Assembly: GCA_035534235.1 (NCBI GenBank)
Contig: DATLSH010000011.1
Coordinates: 1 to 29,841 of the forward strand
Source of the DNA: Bog-473 sp035534235
Lineage (GTDB): Bacteria; Actinomycetota; Acidimicrobiia; Acidimicrobiales; RAAP-2
Length of the DNA stretch: 29,841 nt
Direction: 5' to 3'
Shown: piece by piece, positions 7,841 to 14,734 of the stretch
Layout: each line of letters opens with the position of its first letter
Numbering within the stretch: position 1 is the stretch's first letter
The notes under the pieces: generated by a model
Told to the model about the DNA's origin: nothing
Databases searched by the model: none
What the model saw: only the letters and a program-made list of their open reading frames with translations
Position numbers and translations under genes: made by a program

Positions 7841-8731
7841 ATGGCCGACAAGCGCACCACCATCGACGACATCGTCGGTGAGCTCCGCTCGGGCATGACC
7901 ATCGGCATCGGCGGCTGGGGCTCGCGGCGCAAGCCCATGGCGCTCGTCCGCGCCCTGTGCCGCTCGGATCTGCGAGACCTGACGATCGTCGCCTACGGCG
8001 GGCCCGACGTCGGGTTGCTCTGCGCCAGCGGCAAGGTGCGCAAGGTGGTGTGCGGATTCGTGACCCTCGACTCCATCGCGCTCGACCCCCATTGGCGTGC
8101 CGCCCGCCAGCACGGCATGGTCGAGGTGATGGAGGTCGACGAGGGCATGTTCTTCCAGGGACTCCAGGCCGCGGCCTGGCGCGTGCCGTTCCTGCCCACC
8201 CGGGCCGGGTTGGGATCCGACGTGCTCGCCATCAACCCCGATCTGCGCCTGGTCCGCTCGCCCTACGGAGCCGACAGCCCCTTCCTCGCCGACCCGGCCG
8301 ACGCCGATGTCGATCTGGTGGCCATGCCCGCGCTCCACCTCCATGCCGCCCTGGTGCACACCAACCGGGCCGATGCCGCCGGCAACGGGCAGATCCTCAG
8401 CCCTGACGCCTTCTTCGACCCCCTGTTCCTCGGGGCCGCCGAACGCCGCTTCATCACCACCGAGCGCATGGTGGAGAACGGGAAGCTTTCCGAGGAGGGC
8501 CCGCTGAGCACCGTGGTCATCCACCGGTTGCTGACCGACGGCGTGGCCGAGACGCCCGGCGGGGCCCACTTCACCGCCAACCCGCCCGACTACGGGCGCG
8601 ACGAGGCGTTCCAGAAGGAGTACGCCGCCTCGGCCGCTGACCCGGTGGAATGGGAGGCCTTCTCCCAGCGCTACCTCCACGTGTCCGAGGACGAGTACCG
8701 GGCCCACGTCCGGGAGCGGGGCACCCGGTGA
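7841..8731 (+). CDS. ipdA: IpdA, alpha subunit of the COCHEA-CoA ring-opening hydrolase
   Basis: 296-residue CoA-transferase-fold protein. The N-terminus (MADKRTTIDDIV, then SGMTIGIGGWGSRRKPMA, then YGGPDVGLLC) is close to what I recall of mycobacterial IpdA. Later landmarks are VDEGMFFQGLQAAAWRVPFLP (99-119), LFLGAAERRF and EAPGG/ETPGGAHFT-PPDYGRDE. IpdAB resembles class I CoA transferases but hydrolyses a C-C bond in the last ring of the steroid nucleus. The acidic residue at E101 is the probable counterpart of the essential Glu reported for IpdA; this is inferred by position. Its stop overlaps the ipdB GTG by 4 nt (GTGA), consistent with coupled synthesis of a heteromer. Confidence 0.95.
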   Translation: MADKRTTIDDIVGELRSGMTIGIGGWGSRRKPMALVRALCRSDLRDLTIVAYGGPDVGLLCASGKVRKVVCGFVTLDSIALDPHWRAARQHGMVEVMEVDEGMFFQGLQAAAWRVPFLPTRAGLGSDVLAINPDLRLVRSPYGADSPFLADPADADVDLVAMPALHLHAALVHTNRADAAGNGQILSPDAFFDPLFLGAAERRFITTERMVENGKLSEEGPLSTVVIHRLLTDGVAETPGGAHFTANPPDYGRDEAFQKEYAASAADPVEWEAFSQRYLHVSEDEYRAHVRERGTR

Positions 8732-9498
8732 GCGCCGACGCCGGTTTCACCCGGGCCGAGACCTGCGTCATCGCCTGCGCCGACGCCTGGCGCGGGTCCG
8801 GCGAGGTGATGGCCAGCCCGTTCGGCAACATTCCGGCGCTGGGCGCCCGCCTGGCCAAGCTCACCTTCGCGCCCGACCTGGTCCTCACCGACGGCGAGGC
8901 CGCCCTCATGGTCGGCGCGCCGCCGCTGGCCACCAAGGGCGGCGACCTGGTGCGCGAGGCCGCTATGCCGTATCGCAGCGTGTTCGACGTGGTGTGGTCG
9001 GGGCGCCGCCACATCATGATGATGGCCAGCCAGATCGACCGCACCGGTAACCAGAACATCTCGGCCATCGGCGACCACGGGCGCCCCAAGGTGCAACTGG
9101 TGGGGGTGCGCGGGGCGCCGGGCAACTCGGTCAATCACCCCACCAGCTACTGGGTGCCCGACCACACCGTCCGCACCTTTGTGGAGCACGTCGACGTGGT
9201 CAGTGGCGTGGGTTACGCCCGGGCCGCCGCGGCCGGACCGGGCGCCACCCGCTTCCACGACGTCCGGCGGGTCGTGTCCAACCTCGGCGTCTTCGACTTC
9301 GAGACGGCGGACCGCACCATGCGCCTGCGATCGTTCCACCCCGGCACCACGGTGGAGGACATTGTGGGTGCCACCGCCTTCGCTCTGGACATCCCCGATG
9401 ACGTGGCCGAGACCCGCATGCCCACGCCCGAAGAGCTCGACCTGCTGCGCACCGTGCTGGACCCGGGCGCGCTGCGCGACCGGGAAGTGAAGAACTGA
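8728..9498 (+). CDS. ipdB: IpdB, beta subunit of the COCHEA-CoA ring-opening hydrolase
   Basis: 256 residues starting at a GTG that overlaps the ipdA stop (GTGA). Landmarks are AETCVIACADAWRGSGEVMASPFGNIPALGA, then LTDGEAALM, MMMASQIDRTGNQNISAIGD, and VRGAPGNSVNHPTSYWVPDH. This pattern is characteristic of IpdB-type CoA-transferase-fold subunits. It partners IpdA in hydrolysing the final carbocycle of the cholesterol nucleus. The next frame (ipdC) continues across its stop codon, so three genes are translationally linked. The frame remains open upstream of 8728, but that part overlaps ipdA and is not used. Confidence 0.95.
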   Translation: MSADAGFTRAETCVIACADAWRGSGEVMASPFGNIPALGARLAKLTFAPDLVLTDGEAALMVGAPPLATKGGDLVREAAMPYRSVFDVVWSGRRHIMMMASQIDRTGNQNISAIGDHGRPKVQLVGVRGAPGNSVNHPTSYWVPDHTVRTFVEHVDVVSGVGYARAAAAGPGATRFHDVRRVVSNLGVFDFETADRTMRLRSFHPGTTVEDIVGATAFALDIPDDVAETRMPTPEELDLLRTVLDPGALRDREVKN

Positions 9499-9542
9499 GC
9501 GAGGTCCCCCACCCGGCGCTCCACACGGAGCTGTGCGCCCGG

Positions 9543-10574
9543 GTGGGTGTGCGCTACCCCATTGTGCAGACCGGCATGGGTTGGGTGGCCGGGCCCCGCC
9601 TGGTGGCCGCCACGGCCAACGCGGGCGGGCTGGGCATCCTGGCCTCGGCCACCATGACGTTGGAGGAGCTGGCCGCGGCCATCGGGGAGGTGCGCGCCCG
9701 CACCGGGGCTCCCTTCGGCGTCAACCTGCGCACCGACGGGGCGGACGTGGGCGACCGCATCGACCTGATGATCGAGACGGGGGCCCGGGTGGCCAGCTTC
9801 GCCCAGGCACCCAACCCCGCCCTGGTGGCGCGCTGCAAGGAAGCGGGCCTGTTCGTCATGCCGACCGTGGGCGCCCGCCGCCACGCCGAGAAGGTGGCCG
9901 AGTGGGGGGTCGACGCCGTGATCGCCCAGGGTGGCGAGGGCGGCGGCCATACCGGGACCGTACCCACCTCGCTTCTCCTGCCCCAGGTGGTCGACGCCGT
10001 CGGCGACCGCGTCCTGGTCATCGGCGCCGGCGGGTTCTTCAGCGGCCGCGGGCTGGTGGCCGCCCTGGCCTACGGTGCGGCGGGCATCGCCATGGGGACC
10101 CGTTTCCTTCTGTCGGCCGAGAGCCGGGTCCCCGATGCGGTCAAGGGGCAGTACATGGGCACGCCGGTCACCGGCACGGTCGTCACCACCAAGGTGGACG
10201 GGGCCCCGCAGCGCGTCGTGCGTACCGACTTCGTCGACCATCTGGAGTCGCAGAGCTGGCTGCGAGCCCTGCCACGCGCCCTGCGCAGCGCCCACCAGTT
10301 CCGGCGGGAGTCCGGCGCCTCACTGCTGGCCCTGGTGAAGGAGGGCCGGGCCATGAAGGAGGGCAACGAGCTCACCTGGCCCCAGGTGGTCATGGCCGCC
10401 AACGCCCCCGTCATGACCAAGGCCGCGCTGGTGGATGGACGCACCGATGTGGGTGTCCTCCCCACCGGTCAGGTGGTCGGGTTGATTGAGTCCCTCCCGA
10501 CGGTGGCCGACATCATTGAGGGCATCATGGCCGAGGCCGGCGCCGTCCTGCAGGGCTGGGCGCCCACCGTCTGA
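9543..10574 (+). CDS. ipdC: IpdC-like FMN-dependent oxidoreductase (nitronate monooxygenase fold)
   Basis: 343 residues from the GTG at 9543. TIM-barrel flavoprotein landmarks are GVRYPIVQTGMGWVAGPRLVAATANAGG, AQGGEGGGHTG, and GAGGFFSGRGLVAALAYGAAGIAMGTRFL. In M. tuberculosis IpdC (Rv3553) acts in HIP catabolism at the 5-OH/ring stage. Family homology (LHTELCARV) extends upstream of 9543 in the same frame. The only possible earlier start I see is CTG at 9495, which overlaps the ipdB stop as CTGA, so the true protein may be 16 residues longer. It is the last gene of the operon and ends before the csoR promoter. Confidence 0.92.
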   Translation: MGVRYPIVQTGMGWVAGPRLVAATANAGGLGILASATMTLEELAAAIGEVRARTGAPFGVNLRTDGADVGDRIDLMIETGARVASFAQAPNPALVARCKEAGLFVMPTVGARRHAEKVAEWGVDAVIAQGGEGGGHTGTVPTSLLLPQVVDAVGDRVLVIGAGGFFSGRGLVAALAYGAAGIAMGTRFLLSAESRVPDAVKGQYMGTPVTGTVVTTKVDGAPQRVVRTDFVDHLESQSWLRALPRALRSAHQFRRESGASLLALVKEGRAMKEGNELTWPQVVMAANAPVMTKAALVDGRTDVGVLPTGQVVGLIESLPTVADIIEGIMAEAGAVLQGWAPTV

Positions 10575-10648
10575 GACCCGGGGGGCTACCTGCCTCCCGC
10601 CCGCACCAGCACTTCCCCGAGGTGCGCGGCCCGGCCGCACTGTCCCCA

Positions 10649-10666
10649 TATACTCCATAGGGGTAT
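10649..10666 (+). promoter_or_regulatory. csoR promoter -10 overlapped by a CsoR-type operator
   Basis: TATACT (10649-10654) is a near-consensus -10 element. It is overlapped by ATACTCC-ATA-GGGGTAT (10650-10666), an inverted repeat with one mismatch that closely resembles known CsoR boxes (TACCC...GGGTA). Metal-free CsoR bound here would block the polymerase, and copper binding would release it. The arrangement predicts autoregulation of csoR and the downstream permease. Confidence 0.75.
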
Positions 10667-10690
10667 TGGGTACCACGACGGGAGGCGTCG

Positions 10691-10975
10691 ATGAAACCGG
10701 GCTACAGCGACGACAAAGAGGCGGTCCAAAAACGGCTGCGCCGCATTGAGGGTCAGGTCCGCGGCCTCCAGCGTATGGTGGACGAGGACCGCTACTGCAT
10801 CAGCGTCCTAGAGCAGATTTCGGCCACCACCAGGGCCCTCCAGTCGGTGGCCCTCATGCTCCTCGACGACCATCTGGCGCACTGTGTGGCCAATGCGGTC
10901 AAGGGAGGCGGCGCCGGGTCGACGGAGAAGCTGCACGAGGCGTCGGCCGCCATCGGGCGGTTGGTGCGGTCCTGA
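10691..10975 (+). CDS. csoR: CsoR-family copper-sensing repressor
   Basis: 94-residue all-helical DUF156 repressor. The copper ligands C36 (in YCISVLEQISA), H61 and C65 (HLAHC) occupy the same residue numbers as in M. tuberculosis CsoR, which strongly favours Cu(I) over nickel or formaldehyde sensing. RRIEGQVRGLQRMV is the family DNA-contacting N-terminal helix. GGAGG (10681-10685) precedes the ATG by 5 nt. The gene sits behind its own operator and 23 bp before a permease with a metal-binding YHS tail, so the pair is probably one copper-responsive unit. Confidence 0.93.
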   Translation: MKPGYSDDKEAVQKRLRRIEGQVRGLQRMVDEDRYCISVLEQISATTRALQSVALMLLDDHLAHCVANAVKGGGAGSTEKLHEASAAIGRLVRS

Positions 10976-10998
10976 ACCACGGTCGGAGGGCCTGAGGC

Positions 10999-12300
10999 AT
11001 GTCGTTCGGGCATCTGCTCGCGGGCGCCGGCTGGCTCACGGTGATCGGGAGGAGCCTGCGCGAGGGCTTCTTCATGTTCTGGGTGACCCTGTGGCCACTG
11101 GTGCTCGGGTTCGGCCTCTCGGGCGCCGTGCAGGCCTTCGTGAGCCGACAGTCGATGCAGCAGAAGTTGGGCCGGCTCGGCCCCGCTTCGGTGGCCCGGG
11201 CCACGGGCTACGGCATGGTCTCGTCCTCGTGCTCGTATGCGGCTTCCGCCATGGCGAAGTCGCTGTTCGCCAAGGGGGCGGACTTCGTGGCCGCCTTGGT
11301 GTTCATGTTCGCCTCCACCAATATGGTTATCGAACTGGGGATCGTGCTCGTGGTGCTCATGGGTTGGCAGTTCGCAGCCAGTGAGTTCGTCGGCGGAGCC
11401 ATCATGATCATCCTGCTCGCCGCTTTCGGTGGACTCTGGCTGCGCGGCAGCAAGGTCGTCCAAGCCAGGGAACGGTTGAACGGCGAAGCAGGTGCGCGCC
11501 ATGAGCACGGCCCGCAGGGGAACCGCGACCTCCAGAGCCAGCCCTGGTCCTCCAAGCTGCGATCGCGGGGTGGCTGGGCCGATGCCGCCACCTACACCAT
11601 GGGCGACCTCACCATGCTGCGCCGGGAGTTGCTGATCGGCTACACCATGGCCGGTTTCCTGGCCGTGGCGGTGCCGGTCCACTTCTGGGACACCGTCTTC
11701 ATGCACGGCCACGGGTTCTGGACGAGTCTCGAGAACGTCCTGGTAGGACCCCTCATCGCACTCATCTCCTTCGTCTGCTCCATCGGCAACGTGCCGCTGG
11801 CCGCCGCGCTGTGGACGGGGGGGATCTCCTTCGGTGGCGTCGTCTCTTTCCTCTTCGCCGACCTGATCACCCTGCCGCTGCTCCTCGTCTACCGCCGCTA
11901 CTACGGCGGGCGCCTCATGCTGCGCATGCTCGTGGTCTTCTGGGGAGTCATGTCGGCGGCCGGCCTCATCACCGAGGGACTCTTCCGTGCCACCCGGCTC
12001 GTCCCGACGACCAGGCCGGCTCAGATCGCCCCGGCACACTTCTCGTGGGACTACACGACCTACCTCAACATCATCTTCCTGGCCGTCTTCGGCCTCCTCT
12101 TCTGGGCCTTCCACAACCGGGTCAGGCTCGGCGGCGGCCTTGCACATGCCCGTGACCCAGTGTGCGGCATGCAGGTCGAGACGGCCACCGCTCCGGCCTC
12201 GGTGCTGCACCAGGGGGAGCGGATCTACTTCTGCTCGGATGCCTGTAGGGACAGTTTCACCAAAGGGCTCGCGCCGACATCCCGCGACCACCAGACGTAG
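10999..12300 (+). CDS. DUF318/ArsP-type permease with C-terminal YHS domain
   Basis: 433 residues. About eight hydrophobic segments fall in two blocks around a charged loop (about 155-200). The blocks carry the paired motifs SSSCSYAASAMAKSLFAKGADFVAALVFMFASTN and SFVCSIGNVPLAAALWTGG-SFGGVVSFLFADLITLP, as in DUF318 permeases (the ArsP family). A YHS metal-binding module forms the tail (384-424): DPVCGM with C389, and FCSDAC with C412 and C416. GGAGGG precedes the ATG. Its position behind csoR suggests copper or another soft metal as cargo. The family also includes organoarsenical exporters, so the substrate is not settled. Confidence 0.86.
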   Translation: MSFGHLLAGAGWLTVIGRSLREGFFMFWVTLWPLVLGFGLSGAVQAFVSRQSMQQKLGRLGPASVARATGYGMVSSSCSYAASAMAKSLFAKGADFVAALVFMFASTNMVIELGIVLVVLMGWQFAASEFVGGAIMIILLAAFGGLWLRGSKVVQARERLNGEAGARHEHGPQGNRDLQSQPWSSKLRSRGGWADAATYTMGDLTMLRRELLIGYTMAGFLAVAVPVHFWDTVFMHGHGFWTSLENVLVGPLIALISFVCSIGNVPLAAALWTGGISFGGVVSFLFADLITLPLLLVYRRYYGGRLMLRMLVVFWGVMSAAGLITEGLFRATRLVPTTRPAQIAPAHFSWDYTTYLNIIFLAVFGLLFWAFHNRVRLGGGLAHARDPVCGMQVETATAPASVLHQGERIYFCSDACRDSFTKGLAPTSRDHQT

Positions 12301-12420
12301 CGGCTGCCCTGCTCCAAGCGGGCGTTTTCGGCTCCCTGTCGGCACTTGCACGGGCACGCGTCATGGGTGACCTCACGGGAGGCCGGGCGCCGATCAGGGA
12401 ACGATGCTGAGCCTTGGTGC

Positions 12421-12443
12421 GGCCGTTGTCCCGGCCTCCTTTT
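12421..12443 (+). terminator. Possible intrinsic terminator after the permease
   Basis: GGCCG (12421-12425) and CGGCC (12432-12436) form a short hairpin with a 6-nt loop, followed by TCCTTTT. It lies 120 bp after the permease stop and just before the end of the convergent membrane-protein gene, so it is suitably placed but short. Confidence 0.38.
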
Positions 12444-12447
12444 GGCT

Positions 12448-13083
12448 TCAGGCGGGCTGCGCCGAAGTCTTTGTCCTTGCTCGAATCACAAAGCCCAGGA
12501 CCGGGAGCCATACCCCACCAAGAAGGAACCCCAAGAATGAGACCGGCCCAGCACAACACGCCAGACCGACCACGATTGAGACCCATCCGAGCCATTTGGG
12601 GAGCAAGGACCCGGTGAGGATGGCGAGGCCGGTCGACAGCGTCAGCAGGGCCATCCCGAACAGGAGCAGAAGCTCGTTGTTGAGGCCCACGAAGTTCAAG
12701 GTCTGGGCGATATTCGCCTGGTGATTGTGGGCCGCAAGCAGAAGAGGGATATGGAGCAGGGCCCCCGCTACGACAAGATCACTCACGAAGATGATCCCAG
12801 CGGCGTAGGCGACACTCGGGAGGGGTCCGCAGTCATCCGCGGCACCACTCAGGACATCACGCAACTGGCTGACGAAGAGGACCATCAGCGCAAGTCCGAG
12901 GCCGATGACGGGGATTTGCACCCAGCCTATCGTTTGGTGGGCATTCCAGTAGGTGACCAGACTCTGTCCCGATGCATTTTCCCCTGGACTGTTCCCGCTC
13001 AACACCCCGAACCCGACGACAAACAGGACGAATATCGCCAGTCCGACTAGCCCCATCCAACGGTTCATGCGCTGTCCGGTCAT
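12448..13083 (-). CDS. Membrane protein of unknown function, six predicted TM segments
   Basis: 211 residues from the ATG at 13083 (MTGQRMNRWMGLVGLAIFVL); an internal ATG at 13068 is the alternative. About six hydrophobic segments are visible, with a first extracytoplasmic loop SGNSPGENASGQSLVTYWNAHQ. Later come LPSVAYAAGIIFVSDLVVAGALLHIPLLLA and FVGLNNELLLLFGMALLTLSTGLAIL. The overall look matches small actinobacterial multi-pass proteins near DUF4386, but I cannot name a family. Base composition is visibly less GC-rich than the catabolic genes. It is convergent with the permease and isolated from other genes. Confidence 0.72.
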   Translation of the reverse strand: MTGQRMNRWMGLVGLAIFVLFVVGFGVLSGNSPGENASGQSLVTYWNAHQTIGWVQIPVIGLGLALMVLFVSQLRDVLSGAADDCGPLPSVAYAAGIIFVSDLVVAGALLHIPLLLAAHNHQANIAQTLNFVGLNNELLLLFGMALLTLSTGLAILTGSLLPKWLGWVSIVVGLACCAGPVSFLGFLLGGVWLPVLGFVIRARTKTSAQPA

Positions 13084-13392
13084 GGAAGCCCCCCGATCGT
13101 CGCTCCGGCATAGGGAGTCCCGAACTGCGCCTGAGCCCGACAGCTCCACTACGCACCGTAGCTTTCTTTTCCCCCCACATACAAGGATTTCGGCTTGTCG
13201 CGCTCCGGGTTCAGCCTCGTAGCGGCATGGAGGGCACTCGCGAACAGGACAGCGCCCAGAACGCTTCGGGCGGCGCCGGCGCGCGGGAGGGCGACGATTC
13301 CAGAGAACGATCAGTGAGCCCCATTCCGCCAGCTTGGTGCGTGTGCGCCGTCTCCCGGGACCTCCACGACGCAGCGCTTGCCCCGCATTCGG
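13084..13392. other. Intergenic stretch without a supported gene
   Basis: A gap of about 309 bp separates the membrane protein from the toxin gene. Open frames cross it, for example from an ATG near 13228, but their translations are low-complexity and have no ribosome binding site. Its base composition is mixed and AT-richer patches such as CTTTCTTTTCC are present. I see no RNA gene or repeat. Confidence 0.6.
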
Positions 13393-13770
13393 CTAGGGAT
13401 GGACAAGTTCCACATGGCGCCCACTTGCCGCCGCCAAAGGTTTGAGATCTTCAATATCCGATGTGATGATTTCGTCCCCGTCGTGGGCAATGAGGACAAT
13501 CGAAGCATCGATCAGATCCGACATTCGCGCTACCCCGAGGAGCAAGCCGGCAGCCCTACCCAGATCCTCGTCGATCGACCGGACATCCATACCTGCCAAG
13601 GCTTGCGACAAGCGAGCTTGGCGCGGTCCATTCCTCCACACCTGCCCCAGGACAGCAGCGTTGGTCAGGGGTACTTCGCCTCGGACGTGTGCCGCTTTCA
13701 GCCGGACCCAACTGGCCCGCTCGCCCCGCTCAAGCGCCATGAGGGCGCCAGCGTCGAGGACAAGGCTCAT
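13393..13770 (-). CDS. vapC: PIN-domain ribonuclease toxin (VapC-like)
   Basis: 125 residues. The PIN active-site acidic residues visible are D6 (LVLDAGAL), D85 and D88 (SDLIDASIVLIA), and D105 (IITSDIEDL). At the position where many VapC proteins carry the second acidic residue, this one has Q43 in VLGQVWRNG, a pattern I associate with one VapC subfamily. The expected role is Mg2+-dependent RNA cleavage, held inactive by the antitoxin. The start overlaps the antitoxin stop by 4 nt (ATGA), the usual coupling for type II toxin-antitoxin operons. Confidence 0.88.
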   Translation of the reverse strand: MSLVLDAGALMALERGERASWVRLKAAHVRGEVPLTNAAVLGQVWRNGPRQARLSQALAGMDVRSIDEDLGRAAGLLLGVARMSDLIDASIVLIAHDGDEIITSDIEDLKPLAAASGRHVELVHP

Positions 13771-14084
13771 GCCGACCCGCTCCCGACACGCCCGGCAGGC
13801 GCCTTCGAAGTGCGCCTCAATCCGCGGACCACCAAGGCTTCCTCACGATCACGACGCGCCTGGTTGGCCATCTCATCGGCGGTGATCCGCCCGTGGTCGG
13901 CCTCGTAGGCGGCAATGGCATCCGAGAGTGATTGGAGTCGCCGGTCGCGGACGGCCTGTTCTGCCAGCGCGGCATTCACCCACCCGCTCAACGATTCGGC
14001 CAGTCCGGCCGCCACAGCCTGATTCCCCGCCTCAATGAGGCCGGGGTCCACCGTCACCGTGAGGCGTTCTTTGCGGACAGTCAT
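13767..14084 (-). CDS. vapB: VapB-like ribbon-helix-helix antitoxin
   Basis: 105 residues. The N-terminus MTVRKERLTVTVDPGLIEAG looks like the beta-strand and first helix of a ribbon-helix-helix DNA-binding domain, and ESLSGWVNAALAEQA looks like the second helix. The remainder is charged and probably folds around the toxin. The gene directly precedes and overlaps vapC. The start codon sits within a 13-bp palindrome and 6 nt after a TAGAAT box, suggesting a leaderless, autorepressed operon. Confidence 0.82.
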   Translation of the reverse strand: MTVRKERLTVTVDPGLIEAGNQAVAAGLAESLSGWVNAALAEQAVRDRRLQSLSDAIAAYEADHGRITADEMANQARRDREEALVVRGLRRTSKAPAGRVGSGSA

Positions 14085-14096
14085 ACTGTTATTCTA
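14077..14096 (-). promoter_or_regulatory. vapBC promoter and palindromic operator over the start codon
   Basis: On the minus strand TAGAAT (14096-14091) is followed by 6 nt and then ATG. The start codon is the centre of the perfect inverted repeat ACAGT-ATG-ACTGT (14077-14089). VapB binding here would block initiation at the promoter. Confidence 0.55.
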
Positions 14097-14209
14097 ATCA
14101 GAGTCCTACTCGAATGGTAACCACATGAGGCGGCAATTTTCGAAAGTCTCCGGTCTAACGGCGGCCCAGAGTCGTCTGTCCGCTCCTTCCGCCCCGGCCG
14201 CCCTCGCAA

Positions 14210-14602
14210 TCAGTCAGCCGGGACCGGGGTGTCCTGGGCCACCCTCCGCAGCAGGTTGGACACTCGCTGGTGGGTCACCCCGAAGAGTTGCGCGATACCC
14301 GGGATGCTCTGGCCCTCGGCGCGCAGCGCCACGACTAGAGCGCGCCGGAACGAGCCACTGGCTTCGGACTGGCGGCGCAGAATGGTGCTCACCAGCTGCA
14401 CCGTTCCCGGCTGGTCCCCATCGCCGAGGATCGTCTTCCACTCCCGCCCGCTCTCCCGGGCGCGGCGCACTTCGGCGATCCGCGCCGCCAGCAACCGCTC
14501 GCTCTCGGCGTTCTGGCGCAGGGCGGCTTCCAGCTGGTCCAGTGCCTCCAGCACGTCATCGGACCCGGCCCCGCCCGCGTGGTCATGTTGGTCCGGCATC
14601 AT
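14210..14602 (-). CDS. Small HTH protein with N-terminal helical region
   Basis: 130 residues from the ATG at 14602, chosen because GGGAGGAG precedes it with 8 nt spacing; a second ATG follows directly. Residues 15-50 are strongly helical and charged (VLEALDQLEAALRQNAESERLLAARIAEVRRA), possibly a coiled coil. Residues 97-120 (GQSIPGIAQLFGVTHQRVSNLLRR) look like a helix-turn-helix of the Hin/sigma-like class. It may be a small transcription regulator. It is not TetR-like, so it is a poor candidate for the TCTGAC-N5-GTCAG site. It lies 133 bp downstream of the Ltp-type thiolase stop on the same strand. Confidence 0.72.
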   Translation of the reverse strand: MMPDQHDHAGGAGSDDVLEALDQLEAALRQNAESERLLAARIAEVRRARESGREWKTILGDGDQPGTVQLVSTILRRQSEASGSFRRALVVALRAEGQSIPGIAQLFGVTHQRVSNLLRRVAQDTPVPAD

Positions 14603-14734
14603 TCCCTCAGCTCCTCCCGGAGATACCTCACGCGGGACCGACCGCCCCACTTCGGCGGGCAGTCCAACCCTGTCAGCCTAAGCAGGGCCGACGCCGAATG
14701 GGTGTCATGCCGTGCGGGGACTCGGGCCCGGATC

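Noticed and set aside
6125..8707. An 860-codon open frame on the minus strand extending the SDR across echA20 and ipdA
   Set aside because: Only the last 255 codons are SDR-like. The rest is a low-complexity Gly/His/Val-rich shadow of two well-supported plus-strand genes, a common effect of high-GC third positions.
10792..12357. A 521-codon minus-strand open frame opposite csoR and the permease
   Set aside because: Charged, repetitive translation without family features; csoR (with copper ligands) and the permease on the other strand explain the sequence.
13228..13445. Short plus-strand ORF between the membrane protein and vapC
   Set aside because: No SD, no homology-like pattern, and it overlaps the 3' end of vapC.
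14085..14209. Gap between vapB and the HTH gene, considered for a small gene or RNA
   Set aside because: At 125 bp it contains no convincing ORF or hairpin beyond the vapBC promoter already listed.
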